A DNA stretch of 64,000 bases from Franzmannia qiaohouensis (GCF_031451695.1 NZ_JARWAM010000002.1:372001-436000), one strand, 5' to 3'. Counted from the first letter of the stretch, positions 31,943-42,243 are shown. Made by a program: numbers and translations. The notes: a model not told the origin generated them from the sequence alone.

Positions 31943-33238
31943 TCAGCCGGCGGCACGCCAGTCGGGCGGCACACAGGCCTCGGCGTAGGCACCCAGGGTG
32001 CGGTCGATATGGTGGCGCACCAGCGCGCGGGCATCGGCGGCCAGCTCAGCGCGACGGATCGCCTGATACTGCTGCGGCAGGTACTGGCTGATCAGCGTCG
32101 GCGGTATCGCTGCCGCGTCGAGTGCGTCGAACAGCGCCTCGACCGCAGCGGCCACCTCGGGCTGCGCCCAGTAGTAGCGACTGCGGTCGCTGAGGCTGTA
32201 GCGACGGGCGAAGCGCTGCTCGTCGACACTCCCCTCGTAGTAGGCCTGCCAGTAGCGCGGCTCGACGCGCATGGCCACCTCCAGGGTTTCGCGCAGCGGC
32301 GTCTTCCACGCCACCGCCGGCGTTTCCAGGGCAATATGGTCGAGGGCGAACAGCGCCTCGCGCAGAGCGAAGGTCAGCGCCGGCCCCACCTTGAGGATCG
32401 CGAAGTGGCCCTTCACCAGCTCGCGGTAGGCCCGCGGCGTCTGGTAATCGGTGGAGTGGGCCTCGAACACCAGGTTGGGCCAGGCGTGGATGGCGGCGCT
32501 CAACTCAGCGGCGGCGGCCGGCACGAAGTCGATCACCTCGGTATGACCAAACTCCACCCCGGGCTGCACCACTACCCCACGCACGCGCTGCCAGGCCTCG
32601 CTCAGCCCATGGGCGGCAAACACCTGGCGATGGGTCTCGAGGGTTACCTGCAGCTCGGCGGTACCGGTCACGGCAAGGCTGTCGAGGTGTTCCTGGGCAC
32701 CGCCGGGCACCGGCACTTCGGTGCCGATCACGTAGCGCAGCCGGTTGCGCTGCACCCCTGCGGCCTGTTCGGCGGCCTGGGCCAGGCGCGCGGCCCGGGC
32801 CGCCACCGTGGCATCGTCGAGCGCCGGCGGGTCATCGGCGCAGGGCATGCTGGCGTCGAGATGCAGCTTGGTAAAACCAGCCGCGGCGTAGGCCGCTACC
32901 ATCGCTTCGGCCTTGGCCATGGCCGCCTCGGCGGACTCGGCCTGCCACGGCGACGGCCCCAAATGGTCCCCGCCGAGGATCATTTGCGCCTCGGGCAAGC
33001 CCCACCGTGCCGCCAGGGCCAGCACCCGGTCGCGAAAGTCGGCCGGCGTCATGCCGGTGTAGCCGCCCTGCTGATTGACCTGGTTGCAGGTCGCCTCGAC
33101 CAGCAGCGGCGTGGCATCTGCCTGGGCTCGCTCGATGGCGGCCTCGAGCACCAGCGGGTGGGCCGAGCACACCGAGGGAATGCCGCACATCTCACCGCGC
33201 CGGTTGGCGGCCACGATCTCGTCGAGAGGATGAGTCAT
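31943..33238 (-). CDS. GatZ/KbaZ-family protein, probable D-tagatose 6-phosphate 4-epimerase
   Basis: A 431-residue TIM-barrel protein of the GatZ/KbaZ family (GIPSVCSAHPLVLEAAIERA, VEATCNQVNQQGGYTGM, LGGDHLGPSPW). In enterobacteria this protein is the helper subunit of tagatose-bisphosphate aldolase GatY/KbaY. No such partner is present here. Instead it overlaps a PfkB kinase gene and lies near a galactitol-type SDR gene. That is the arrangement of the Agrobacterium galactitol pathway, in which the GatZ homologue epimerises D-tagatose 6-phosphate to D-fructose 6-phosphate. I infer the same reaction. Family assignment is secure; the reaction is by context. Confidence 0.8.
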   Translation of the reverse strand: MTHPLDEIVAANRRGEMCGIPSVCSAHPLVLEAAIERAQADATPLLVEATCNQVNQQGGYTGMTPADFRDRVLALAARWGLPEAQMILGGDHLGPSPWQAESAEAAMAKAEAMVAAYAAAGFTKLHLDASMPCADDPPALDDATVAARAARLAQAAEQAAGVQRNRLRYVIGTEVPVPGGAQEHLDSLAVTGTAELQVTLETHRQVFAAHGLSEAWQRVRGVVVQPGVEFGHTEVIDFVPAAAAELSAAIHAWPNLVFEAHSTDYQTPRAYRELVKGHFAILKVGPALTFALREALFALDHIALETPAVAWKTPLRETLEVAMRVEPRYWQAYYEGSVDEQRFARRYSLSDRSRYYWAQPEVAAAVEALFDALDAAAIPPTLISQYLPQQYQAIRRAELAADARALVRHHIDRTLGAYAEACVPPDWRAAG

Positions 33239-34188
33239 TGCGTCTCTCCCACAGCGGCGAGCCGCTGCTCCAGGGTGGCAAGGTCGCTGCAGCCCTCCAT
33301 CGGCCCCAGCACCGTCACGGCATGGGCGCCGGCGGCATTGGCCAGTCGCAACGCCTGGTGAAGCTCGCAGCCGGCGGCCAGGGCGGCGATCAGCGCACCG
33401 CCGAAGCAGTCACCGGCGCCGGTGGGGTCGACCTCCTCCACGCTAAGGCCGGGCACCTCGATCACCTCGCTGGCGGTGTAGGCCCGGCAGCCCGCCGCGG
33501 CCCGCTTGAGCACCAGCAGCGACATGCGCTGCTCGCTCAGCAGCCGCTGCGCGGTTCGTTCGGCGTCCTCGCCCGCAGCGGCCAGCCATTCGAGGTCGGC
33601 ATCGCTGGGCAGGAAGATATCGCAGCCGGCGACGAGCTCGAGCAGCGCCTCGCGTACGCCGGGACGCTCGATCAGCTCATCGCGCACATTGGGATCGAAG
33701 CTGATCTGCCCGCCGTTATCCCTGACCCGCGCCACCAGCCGTCGCACGATGGCGATGGCCGCCGGCGACGACAGCGACGAGCCCATCACGTGGCAGTAGC
33801 GGCACGCCGCCAGCCGCTCCAACTGATCCTCGTCGAGGGTCTGCTGGCCGGCAGCGCTGTGCGCCAGGTTGAAGATGAAGCGGCGGCTGCCGTCGGCCTG
33901 GTAGCTGACGAAGGCCGTGCCGGTGGGACGCTCGAGATCGCGCTGCACGGCGCCAACGTCGATGCCGTCATCACGCAATCGCGCCACGATCAGGTCACCA
34001 AAGCCGTCGTCACCCACGCGGCCAGCGTAGGCGACTCGAGCGCCCATGCGCGCCGCCTGGGAGGCGAAGATCGCCGGGGCGCCGCTGGCAAAGGGGCCAT
34101 GGAAGCGGCCGGTGGTGTCGAAACGCTGGTCGCGGACCTCGGCCATGAACTCGGCGAGCAGCTCGCCGCTGGTGGTGATATCGAACAT
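33235..34188 (-). CDS. PfkB-family sugar kinase, probable D-tagatose kinase
   Basis: A 317-residue ribokinase-family enzyme with substrate-binding GELLAEFM and FASGAPAIFASQAARMG, and the catalytic loop DPTGAGDCFGGA with its Asp. It shares a four-base overlap with the GatZ-family gene and follows the sorbitol/galactitol dehydrogenase gene by three bases. The most economical reading is phosphorylation of tagatose (from galactitol) at C6, with fructose as an alternative substrate. Confidence 0.85.
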   Translation of the reverse strand: MFDITTSGELLAEFMAEVRDQRFDTTGRFHGPFASGAPAIFASQAARMGARVAYAGRVGDDGFGDLIVARLRDDGIDVGAVQRDLERPTGTAFVSYQADGSRRFIFNLAHSAAGQQTLDEDQLERLAACRYCHVMGSSLSSPAAIAIVRRLVARVRDNGGQISFDPNVRDELIERPGVREALLELVAGCDIFLPSDADLEWLAAAGEDAERTAQRLLSEQRMSLLVLKRAAAGCRAYTASEVIEVPGLSVEEVDPTGAGDCFGGALIAALAAGCELHQALRLANAAGAHAVTVLGPMEGCSDLATLEQRLAAVGETQ

Positions 34189-34191
34189 GGC

Positions 34192-34980
34192 TCAGCTCAT
34201 CCAGTTGCCGCCGTCGACGTTCAAGGTCTGCGCTACCACGTACTCGCTGTCGTCGCAGGCCAGGAACAGCGCCGGACCGACGTAGTCCTCGGGGCGCCCC
34301 ATGCGGCCATAGGGCACCGCCTCACCGACCAGGCGCTTCTTCTCGCCCAGCGGCCGCCCTTCATAGCGAGCGAACAGCGCATCGACCTCCCCCCACATCG
34401 GCGTGTCGACCACCCCGGGAGCGATGCCGTTGACGCGAATGCCGTGCTTGATCAGATCCAGCGCGCAGGACTGGGTGAGGCTGATCACCGCCGCCTTGGT
34501 GGCGCAATACATGCTCACCAAAGCCTCGCCGCGGCGCCCGGCCTGGGACGACATATTGATGATCGCCCCACCCTGGCCGCGGGCGACCATCGCCCTGGCC
34601 ACCGCCTGCAGGGTGAAGAACAGGCCCTTGACGTTGACGTTGAACTGCTTGTCGTAGCTGGCTTCGGTCACCTCGAGTACCGGCTGCATGTCGAACAGCG
34701 CAGCGTTGTTGACCAGGATATCGATGCCGCCGAAGCGCTCGCTGACCTCCGCCACCATGGCCTCGATGGCCTGATGGTCGCAGACGTCGAGGCGCACCCC
34801 CATCAGACGTCCCGCGCTCTGGCCATCGGCATCGAGGGTCGTCAGTGCCGCATCGATGGCGGCCTGATCGATATCGGCGATGACCAGCTTGGCGCCCTGG
34901 GCCAGGTAGCCCTGGGCAATGGCCAGGCCGATGCCACGGGCGCCGCCGGTGATCACGGCCACCTTGTCATTGAGTTTCAT
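34192..34980 (-). CDS. smoS: Sorbitol/galactitol dehydrogenase (SmoS type)
   Basis: A 262-residue SDR with TGGARGIG, NNAALFDMQP and YCATK. It strongly resembles the L-iditol 2-dehydrogenase SmoS of Rhodobacter and galactitol dehydrogenases of rhizobia (NMSSQAGRRGEALVSMY; GIAPGVVDTPMWGEVD; AQTLNVDGGNWMS). It would oxidise sorbitol to fructose and galactitol to tagatose with NAD. It overlaps the phosphatase gene upstream (ATGA) and sits in the operon right after the transporter genes. Confidence 0.92.
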   Translation of the reverse strand: MKLNDKVAVITGGARGIGLAIAQGYLAQGAKLVIADIDQAAIDAALTTLDADGQSAGRLMGVRLDVCDHQAIEAMVAEVSERFGGIDILVNNAALFDMQPVLEVTEASYDKQFNVNVKGLFFTLQAVARAMVARGQGGAIINMSSQAGRRGEALVSMYCATKAAVISLTQSCALDLIKHGIRVNGIAPGVVDTPMWGEVDALFARYEGRPLGEKKRLVGEAVPYGRMGRPEDYVGPALFLACDDSEYVVAQTLNVDGGNWMS

Positions 34981-35680
34981 CTCTTGCGTCTCCTTGAAGG
35001 AAGGCTCTGCGCGGCACCCCGCCAGTCGCTGACCAGCTCGGCCAGATGCTGCATATGGTCGATCACCCGCCAGGCGCCGGCGGCCTCAAGCCGCGCCGCC
35101 TGCCCCGCTTCGATATGACTGGCACCGATAAAGCCCACCACGGTCATACCGGCGGCGTGGGCCGCGGTGACGCCGGCGACGCTGTCCTCGATTACCAGGC
35201 ACTGCTCGGCATCTGCCCCCAACCGCGCGGCGGCCAAGCGGTAGAGGGCCGGATCGGGCTTGGGATGCTCGACCTCATCGGCCGTGAAGATCGGCGCCTC
35301 GCCGAGCAGGGCATCCAGCCCGGTGCAGGCCAGCGAGGCCACTACCCGCTGGCGGCGGCTGTTGGAGACCACCGCCTTGGGCAGCGGGATGGCGCCGATG
35401 GCCGCCGCGACGCCGGGCATGGCCTGCAGCTCCTCGGCCAGCCGCGCCTCGATGATGCTATCGACCCGCTGGGTGGCATCGGTAGGCAGCCGGTGACGGC
35501 TGAGTGCCTCGAGATGGCGCAGGATATTGGCGGTGGTCATGCCCAGCGCCTGGCGCAGTTCGCTCTCGGCGTGCAGGTCGGGCAGCCACTCGCCGAGCAG
35601 CTCGATCAGTGTCGCCTCGGCGATCGCCTCGCTATCGACCAACACCCCGTCACAGTCGAAGATCAGGGTCGGCGTCGGCC

Positions 35681-35684
<4 letters not shown>
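34977..35684 (-). CDS. HAD-superfamily hydrolase of the polyol operon
   Basis: A 235-residue HAD phosphatase/phosphoglucomutase-like protein: nucleophile motif FDCDGVLVDS, the Ser motif AVVSNS, and a C-terminal EDSVAGVTAAHAAGM. The helical cap is of the beta-phosphoglucomutase type. Related genes occur in polyol operons of Rhodobacter and Pseudomonas, where a sugar-phosphate phosphatase role is assumed. Start and stop overlap the neighbouring genes by four bases each. Confidence 0.85.
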
Positions 35685-36844
<1,160 letters not shown>

Positions 36845-36857
36845 GCTAGGAGTCCTG

Positions 36858-37676
36858 TTACTTGACGGCGCCGAAGGTCAGGCCGCGTACCATCTGTTTC
36901 TGGGTGAGCCAGCCGAAGATCAGGATCGGCGCGACCGCCATGGTCGAGGCCGCCGACAGCTTGGCCCAGAACAGGCCTTCGGGACTGGAGAAGGAAGCGA
37001 TATAGGCGGTCAGGGGAGCCGCTCGCGAACTGGTGAGATTGAGGCTCCAGAAGGCCTCGTTCCAGCTCAGGATCACCGACAGCAGACCGGTGGAGGCAAT
37101 CCCCGGCAGGGTCAGCGGGATCAGCAGGTAGAGCATTTCCTGAGTGGTGTTGGCACCGTCCATGCGCCCCGCCTCGAGGATGTCCTTGGGCAGGTCCTTG
37201 AAGAAGGTGTAGAGCATCCAGATCACGATCGGCAGATTCATCAGGGTATAGATGACGGTCAGGCCGATACGCGTGTCGAGCATGCCCAGGTCGCGGAAGA
37301 TCAGGTAGATCGGCACCAGCACGCCCACCGGCGGCAGCATCTTGGTGGAGAGCATCCATAGCATGGTGCCCTTGGTGCGCTTGGTGGGCAGGAAGGCCAT
37401 CGAGTAGGCCGCCGGGATGCCGATAAGCAGCGCCAGCAGGGTCGAGCCGAAGGCGACGTAGACGCTGTTATAGGCGAAGTGGAAATAATCGGCACGGCTC
37501 TGCACGGCGGCGTAGCTATCCAGCGTCGGCGTGAAGAACAGGGTCGGGTCGGCGATCGCCTGGGCCTCGGTCTTGAAGCCGGTGAGGATCATCCACAGGA
37601 TCGGGAAGAAGATCACGAAGGTGATGCTCCAGGCCAGCACGGCCAGGACAAAGCGCTGTAGTCGTGAGGTATTCAT
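36858..37676 (-). CDS. smoG: Polyol ABC transporter permease (SmoG type)
   Basis: A 272-residue inner-membrane permease with six predicted helices and the conserved cytoplasmic loop EAGRMDGANTTQEMLYLLIP that docks to the ATPase. It matches the second permease of sorbitol/mannitol transporters. The start at 37676 lies 14 bases after the first permease gene. It ends 13 bases before the ATPase gene. Confidence 0.92.
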   Translation of the reverse strand: MNTSRLQRFVLAVLAWSITFVIFFPILWMILTGFKTEAQAIADPTLFFTPTLDSYAAVQSRADYFHFAYNSVYVAFGSTLLALLIGIPAAYSMAFLPTKRTKGTMLWMLSTKMLPPVGVLVPIYLIFRDLGMLDTRIGLTVIYTLMNLPIVIWMLYTFFKDLPKDILEAGRMDGANTTQEMLYLLIPLTLPGIASTGLLSVILSWNEAFWSLNLTSSRAAPLTAYIASFSSPEGLFWAKLSAASTMAVAPILIFGWLTQKQMVRGLTFGAVK

Positions 37677-37690
37677 GAGGGCTCCTTCGG

Positions 37691-38578
37691 CTAGTCTTCG
37701 AGGTTCTTCGCGACCATGCGGATCAGGAAGATCGCCACGATATTGGCCAGGATGATGGCGATGACCCCGCCGGCGGAGGCACCCCCCACGTCGAATTCCA
37801 GCAGTGCGCGCATGTAGATCAGGTACGCCAGGTTGGTGGTGGCAAGGCCGGGTCCACCCGAGGTGGTGACGTAGATTTCGGCGAAGATGGTCAGCAGGAA
37901 GATCATCTGGATCATGATCACCACGCTGATGGCGCGCTTGAGATGCGGCAGAGTGATGAAGAAGAACACTGCCACCGGGCCGGCGCCGTCCATGCGTGCC
38001 GCCTCGACCTGATCGTCGTCCAGCGACTGCATCGCGGTGAGCAGGATCAGCAGCGCGAACGGCAGCCACTGCCAGGCGACGATGATGATGATCGACAGCA
38101 GCGGGAAGGAGGAGAACCAGTCTATCGCCGGTAGCCCAAATAGCCCGGCGAACCAGGCCAGTACGCCATTGACCGGGTGCATCATCATGTTCTGCCAGAT
38201 CAGTGCACTGACCGTGGGCATGATGAAGAACGGCGAGATCGCCAGCACGCGTGCCACGCCGCGGCCCAAGAACTCCTGCTGGTAGAGCACCGCCAACAGG
38301 GTCCCACCGATCACCGAGATCGCCAGCACCGAACCGACCAGTACCAGGGTGGTACCCATGGCCCGCCATAGCGCCGGGTCGGTAAACAGATATTCATAGT
38401 TTTCCAGGCCGGCGAACTGCTCCATGCCCGGCATCATGAGGTTGTAGCGCTGGAAGGAGAACCACAGGGTCATGCCCAGTGGTATCAGCATCCAGATCAG
38501 CAGCAGGGTGACGGCGGGCGCCTGCAGCGACAGGCTACGCAGGCCGCCTACGGTACGCCCGGAAGCTCGAGTACGCAT
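37691..38578 (-). CDS. smoF: Polyol ABC transporter permease (SmoF type)
   Basis: A 295-residue permease with six helices and the coupling loop EAARMDGAGPVAVFFFITLP. Together with SmoG it forms the membrane channel. The gene follows the binding-protein gene after 67 bases that include a strong hairpin (38609-38632). Confidence 0.92.
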   Translation of the reverse strand: MRTRASGRTVGGLRSLSLQAPAVTLLLIWMLIPLGMTLWFSFQRYNLMMPGMEQFAGLENYEYLFTDPALWRAMGTTLVLVGSVLAISVIGGTLLAVLYQQEFLGRGVARVLAISPFFIMPTVSALIWQNMMMHPVNGVLAWFAGLFGLPAIDWFSSFPLLSIIIIVAWQWLPFALLILLTAMQSLDDDQVEAARMDGAGPVAVFFFITLPHLKRAISVVIMIQMIFLLTIFAEIYVTTSGGPGLATTNLAYLIYMRALLEFDVGGASAGGVIAIILANIVAIFLIRMVAKNLED

Positions 38579-38608
38579 GGTGTTACCACTCGGGATTGAG
38601 ATACGAAG

Positions 38609-38632
38609 GTCGGCCGGGGAGCCCCGGCCGAC
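38609..38632 (-). promoter_or_regulatory. Strong hairpin between smoE and smoF
   Basis: GTCGGCCGGGG and CCCCGGCCGAC pair over 11 bases around a two-base loop, with no T-tract. Such hairpins after binding-protein genes often protect the upstream mRNA, giving more binding protein than permease. Confidence 0.6.
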
Positions 38633-38645
38633 TCAGGACAGACGA

Positions 38646-39956
38646 TCAGTCGTAGTAGCCTGCCTGACGCATGGCGCGCTCGGCGCTGCGCTGTGCCGAC
38701 TCCAGGGCCTGCTCGACCGGCATCTGACCGGTGAGTGCCGCGGCGATCGACTGGCCGACCTGGGTACCGATGGCCTGGAACTCGGGAATGCCGACGAACT
38801 GGACCCCGGTGTAGGGTGACGGCTTGAGCGTCGAATCGGTGGGGTCGGCGTTCTGCATCGCCTCGAGCACGAAGCTGGCAAACGGCGCCGCCTCGATATA
38901 GCGCTCGTCCTCATAGGTCGAGGCACGGGTGCCTGGCGGTACACTGGTCCAGCCTTCGGTCTCGCCAACCAGCTCGATGTACTCCTGGGAGGTGGCCCAG
39001 GTCACGAACTGCTTGGCGGCATCCTGCTCTTCCGAAGAGGCCGGAATCGCCAGCGCCCAGGACCACAGCCAGTGCGAGCCCTTCGGCGTTTCAGCCACCG
39101 GCGCCTGAGAGAAGCCCAGCACCTCGGCGACGTCAGACTCGCGCGGATCATAGATACGGCCCGCCGCCGAGGTGGCGTCGATCCACATGCCGCAGCGACC
39201 GCTGGAGAACAACGCCTGGTTCTCATTGAAGCCGTTGGAACTGGCCCCCGGCGGACCATAGCTGTTCATCAGGTCGACGTAGAAGCTGATCGCTTCCTGC
39301 CACTCGGGGGAGTTGATCTCGGGGTTCCAGTCCTCGTCGAACCAGCGACCGCCGAAGGTGTTGACCAGGGTCGAGACGAAAGCCATGTTCTCGCCCCAGC
39401 CCGGCTTGCCGCGCAGACAGATGCCGTAGAGTCGATTGTCGGGATCGTGGATCTGTCCTGCCCACTCGTAGACCTCGTCCCAGCTCGGCTGGTCAGGCAT
39501 CTCGATGCCATGCTCTTCGAACAGGTCGGTGCGGTAGTAGAGCATCGAGCTCTCGCCATAGAACGGCAGCGCATGCAGGGTGCCGTCGTGGCTCAAGCCG
39601 TCGCGCACCGGGCGCAGCAGATCGTCGACCTGATACTCCTCGGGCAGGTCATCGAGCGGCACCAGCCAGCCGCGCTCGGCCCAGATCGGAGCCTCGTAGG
39701 TGCCGATGGTCATGACGTCGAACTGGCCGCCGCCGGTGGCAATATCGGTGGTCAGGCGCTGGCGCAGCACGTTCTCCTCGAGCACCACCCAGTTAAGGGT
39801 GATGCCGGGATGCGCCTGCTCGAACTCGTCGGTCAGGCTCTGCATGATCACCATGTCATTGTTGTTGACCGTGGCGACGGTAATTTCCTGGGCGTGAGCC
39901 GCGGCCGAGACCGCCACCGCCAGAGTCGCCAACGGCAAGGCGTGGGAGAGTTTCAT
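38646..39956 (-). CDS. smoE: Polyol ABC transporter substrate-binding protein (SmoE type)
   Basis: A 436-residue extracellular binding protein of family 1. A Sec signal peptide (MKLSHALPLATLAVAVSAAAHA) is followed by EITVATVNNNDM, matching sorbitol/mannitol-binding proteins. The start at 39956 follows AAGGAG by seven bases; an earlier in-frame start is unsupported. It is the first gene of the 13-gene operon that runs down to tal at 26474. Confidence 0.92.
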   Translation of the reverse strand: MKLSHALPLATLAVAVSAAAHAQEITVATVNNNDMVIMQSLTDEFEQAHPGITLNWVVLEENVLRQRLTTDIATGGGQFDVMTIGTYEAPIWAERGWLVPLDDLPEEYQVDDLLRPVRDGLSHDGTLHALPFYGESSMLYYRTDLFEEHGIEMPDQPSWDEVYEWAGQIHDPDNRLYGICLRGKPGWGENMAFVSTLVNTFGGRWFDEDWNPEINSPEWQEAISFYVDLMNSYGPPGASSNGFNENQALFSSGRCGMWIDATSAAGRIYDPRESDVAEVLGFSQAPVAETPKGSHWLWSWALAIPASSEEQDAAKQFVTWATSQEYIELVGETEGWTSVPPGTRASTYEDERYIEAAPFASFVLEAMQNADPTDSTLKPSPYTGVQFVGIPEFQAIGTQVGQSIAAALTGQMPVEQALESAQRSAERAMRQAGYYD

Positions 39957-40003
39957 GGAGTGCTCCTTGGTAACGCTTGGCATTGTTGTTCTGCTCAAGT
40001 CAT

Positions 40004-40032
40004 TTTGATCAAATTGATCATTGATCGATCAA
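40004..40032. promoter_or_regulatory. TGATCA-rich palindromic operator before the polyol operon
   Basis: TTTGATCAAA (40004-40013) and TTGATCGATCAA (40021-40032) are perfect palindromes with a further TGATCA between them. The cluster lies 48-76 bases before smoE and is a likely binding array for the operon's regulator, which is not in the window. Confidence 0.55.
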
Positions 40033-40190
40033 ATGATCGTCCACGCTCCCAAAAAAAGCAAAGCCGTGGGGCTTATACTTTAGGGTAAGTCGGCTAAGAG
40101 ACGCCGGCCATGCGTCCCTGTCCACTGGGCTTGAGCGCTCGCTCATGCGCCTAGCGCGGCAATCGATATTAACCCGCCTCAACCCTCTTA

Positions 40191-40264
40191 CTAGACATTG
40201 GTCTAGCCCTCATTGATTTGTCCTTAGCTGGGAGCTAGCCTTCAAAAATGTTGACGTTAACATT
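40191..40264 (+). promoter_or_regulatory. Promoter/operator copy 1 before the ribitol dehydrogenase gene
   Basis: This block shares CTAGACATTGGTC, ATTGATTTGTC, CTAGCCTTCAAAA and a near-palindrome ATGTTGACGTTAACAT (40248-40263) with a second copy at 41128-41200. TTGTCC and TTCAAA are spaced 17 bases apart and could be -35 and -10. The palindrome, centred on CG, is of LacI-family operator type and lies near the expected transcription start. Confidence 0.7.
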
Positions 40265-40354
40265 TCGAAGATGCCAGCAGCGACACACAGCCTCCGACAT
40301 CTGAAGAAAACGTCGAATCGCTAAATCCCAGTCGTTATTTAAGGAGAACATGTT

Positions 40355-41083
40355 ATGCCCAATGATTTAACAGGCAAGGTGGCAGCCGTCACCGGCGCAG
40401 CATCGGGGATCGGGCTGGCCACGGTAAAAGCAATGATCTCATCAGGCGCTCGCGTCGTACTTATAGACCGCGATGAGGCCGCTCTGAAATCGATCTGCGA
40501 GGAGCTTGGCGATGCGGCGATTCCCCTGGTCATCGACCTGCTCGACCCACGGGCCTGTGCAACACTTCTCTCACAAACCCTGGAAAAGGCAGGACAGCTC
40601 GATATTTTCCACGCCAATGCCGGAAGCTACATCGGTGGTGACCTGCTCGACGCCGATCCAGACGCCATCGACCGGATGGTAAGCCTGAACGTCAGCGTCG
40701 TGATGAAGAATGTCCATAACATCCTGCCGCACATGATCGAGCGCGGAACCGGCGACATCATTGTGACGAGCTCGGTGGCCGGACATTTCCCCGTCCCTTG
40801 GGAGCCTGTCTACGCCTCCTCCAAATGGGCCATGACCAGCTTCGTCCAGACAGTACGCCGCCAGGTATTTAAACATGGCATCCGCGTCGCGTCGGTCTCG
40901 CCCGGCCCGGTCAACAGCGCCTTGCTTGCCGACTGGCCAGAGGAAAACCTCCGCAAGGCTAAGGAGTCCGGCAGCATCATCGAACCTACGGACGTGTCCG
41001 ATGCGATCATGTATATCCTGACTCGCCCTCGCAATGTCACGATTCGCGATATGGTCGTCCTGCCCAGCAATTTCGATATGTAA
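40355..41083 (+). CDS. rbtD: Ribitol 2-dehydrogenase-like SDR
   Basis: A 242-residue SDR with GAASGIG, the unusual IFHANAGSYIGG in place of the common NNAG, and the active-site YASSK. These features, plus SPGPVNSALLADWPEENL and RNVTIRDMVVLP near the C-terminus, closely match Klebsiella ribitol dehydrogenase. It would oxidise ribitol to D-ribulose with NAD. It follows AAGGAG and stands alone between two copies of the same promoter, ahead of a matching transporter. Related pentitols may also be used. Confidence 0.88.
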   Translation: MPNDLTGKVAAVTGAASGIGLATVKAMISSGARVVLIDRDEAALKSICEELGDAAIPLVIDLLDPRACATLLSQTLEKAGQLDIFHANAGSYIGGDLLDADPDAIDRMVSLNVSVVMKNVHNILPHMIERGTGDIIVTSSVAGHFPVPWEPVYASSKWAMTSFVQTVRRQVFKHGIRVASVSPGPVNSALLADWPEENLRKAKESGSIIEPTDVSDAIMYILTRPRNVTIRDMVVLPSNFDM

Positions 41084-41127
41084 GTCGTCAGGAGAAGAAG
41101 GAACGCTGGCAAAGACAGAGAGAGTAA

Positions 41128-41200
41128 CTAGACATTGGTCGCAGTTCTATTGATTTGTCACTCGGAGCCTTCTAGCCTTCAAAATGTTGACGTTAACATT
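41128..41200 (+). promoter_or_regulatory. Promoter/operator copy 2 before the pentitol transporter operon
   Basis: Second copy of the block at 40191-40264, with TTGTCA-N17-TTCAAA and the same 16-base near-palindrome at 41184-41199. Conservation over about 73 bases, with variable positions between motifs, shows duplication and retained function. Confidence 0.7.
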
Positions 41201-41277
41201 AATGGCAATGTCAATATCAATCAACGCTAAAACCGGTAAGCGCTAAAGCCGGACAAGAACAAAGCCTGGAGCCAACC

Positions 41278-42216
41278 ATGAAGATCAGCAACATCGCACC
41301 GCACGTTCGCCAAGCCGCTCTTATAACCGCCTGCGGGGCTGCCCTGGTTACTGGTACCGCAGCGGCCGACGAGCACACTCTGACCATCGGCATGTCCTTT
41401 CAGGAGCTCAACAACGAGTACTTCGTTACCATGCAGGAGGCGCTCGAGACCGCCGCCAGCAGCCTGGGCGCTGAAGTGATCGTCACCGATGCCCGCCACG
41501 ATGTCTCCAAGCAGGTCAGCGACGTCGAGGACATGATTCAGCGAGGCATCGACATTCTGCTGCTCAACCCTGCCGACTCCGTCGGGGTCGAAACAGCGGT
41601 GTTGTCTGCCCAAGAGGCCGGCGTTACCACGGTGGCGATCGATGCCCAGGCCGAAGGGCCCGTAGATGGTTTCGTGGGTTCAAAAAACTATGATGCTGGC
41701 TACCTCGCCTGCGAGTACATGGCCGAACAACTCGGCGGTGAAGGTCAGATAGCCCTGCTGGATGGCATTCCGGTCGTGCCGATCCTGCAACGTATCGAAG
41801 GCTGCACCGACGCACTTAACCAGTACGATGGCATCGAGATCGTCACCACGCAGAATGGCCGTCAGGAGCGCACCCATGCGATGACGGTGACCGAGAACAT
41901 CATCCAGGCCAACCCGGATCTCGATGGTCTCTTCAGCGTCAACGATATCGGCTCCCTGGGCGCCCTAATCGCCATCGAGGCCAGTGGCCAGGACATCAAG
42001 CTGGTCAGCGTCGACGGTCATCCCGAGGCCGTTGCGGAGATCCAGAAAGCCGATTCGCCGTTCATCGCCACCTCAGCGCAATACCCCGCTGACATGGTGC
42101 GCGTGGGGCTTGGCCTGGCGCTGGCCAAGCATTGGGGTGCCGAAACTGCCCCGGCGGAAATCCCCATCGACGTACAACTGATCGACCGCGACAGGGCAGC
42201 CGATTTCAGCTGGTAA
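41278..42216 (+). CDS. Pentitol/sugar ABC transporter substrate-binding protein (RbsB type)
   Basis: A 312-residue periplasmic binding protein of the ribose/galactose group. It has a Sec signal peptide ending near GTAAADE and a core resembling Peripla_BP_4 (IGMSFQELNNEYFVTMQEAL, DILLLNPADS, VDGFVGSKNYDAGYLACEYM, SVDGHPEAV). It starts the operon carrying transporter, kinase and reductase genes. Ribitol, xylitol or another pentitol is the likely ligand from the neighbouring dehydrogenase genes. Confidence 0.88.
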   Translation: MKISNIAPHVRQAALITACGAALVTGTAAADEHTLTIGMSFQELNNEYFVTMQEALETAASSLGAEVIVTDARHDVSKQVSDVEDMIQRGIDILLLNPADSVGVETAVLSAQEAGVTTVAIDAQAEGPVDGFVGSKNYDAGYLACEYMAEQLGGEGQIALLDGIPVVPILQRIEGCTDALNQYDGIEIVTTQNGRQERTHAMTVTENIIQANPDLDGLFSVNDIGSLGALIAIEASGQDIKLVSVDGHPEAVAEIQKADSPFIATSAQYPADMVRVGLGLALAKHWGAETAPAEIPIDVQLIDRDRAADFSW

Positions 42217-42243
42217 CCCCTCCCACAGACGATGACGACGTGC

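Noticed and set aside
29499..31988. 829-codon open frame on the plus strand
   Set aside because: Antisense to four well-supported polyol genes, with the same biased composition and no translation signals.
40060..40075. Hairpin AAGCC/GGCTT with an A-run beside it
   Set aside because: The stem is only five bases and no gene upstream on the minus strand would need a terminator there.
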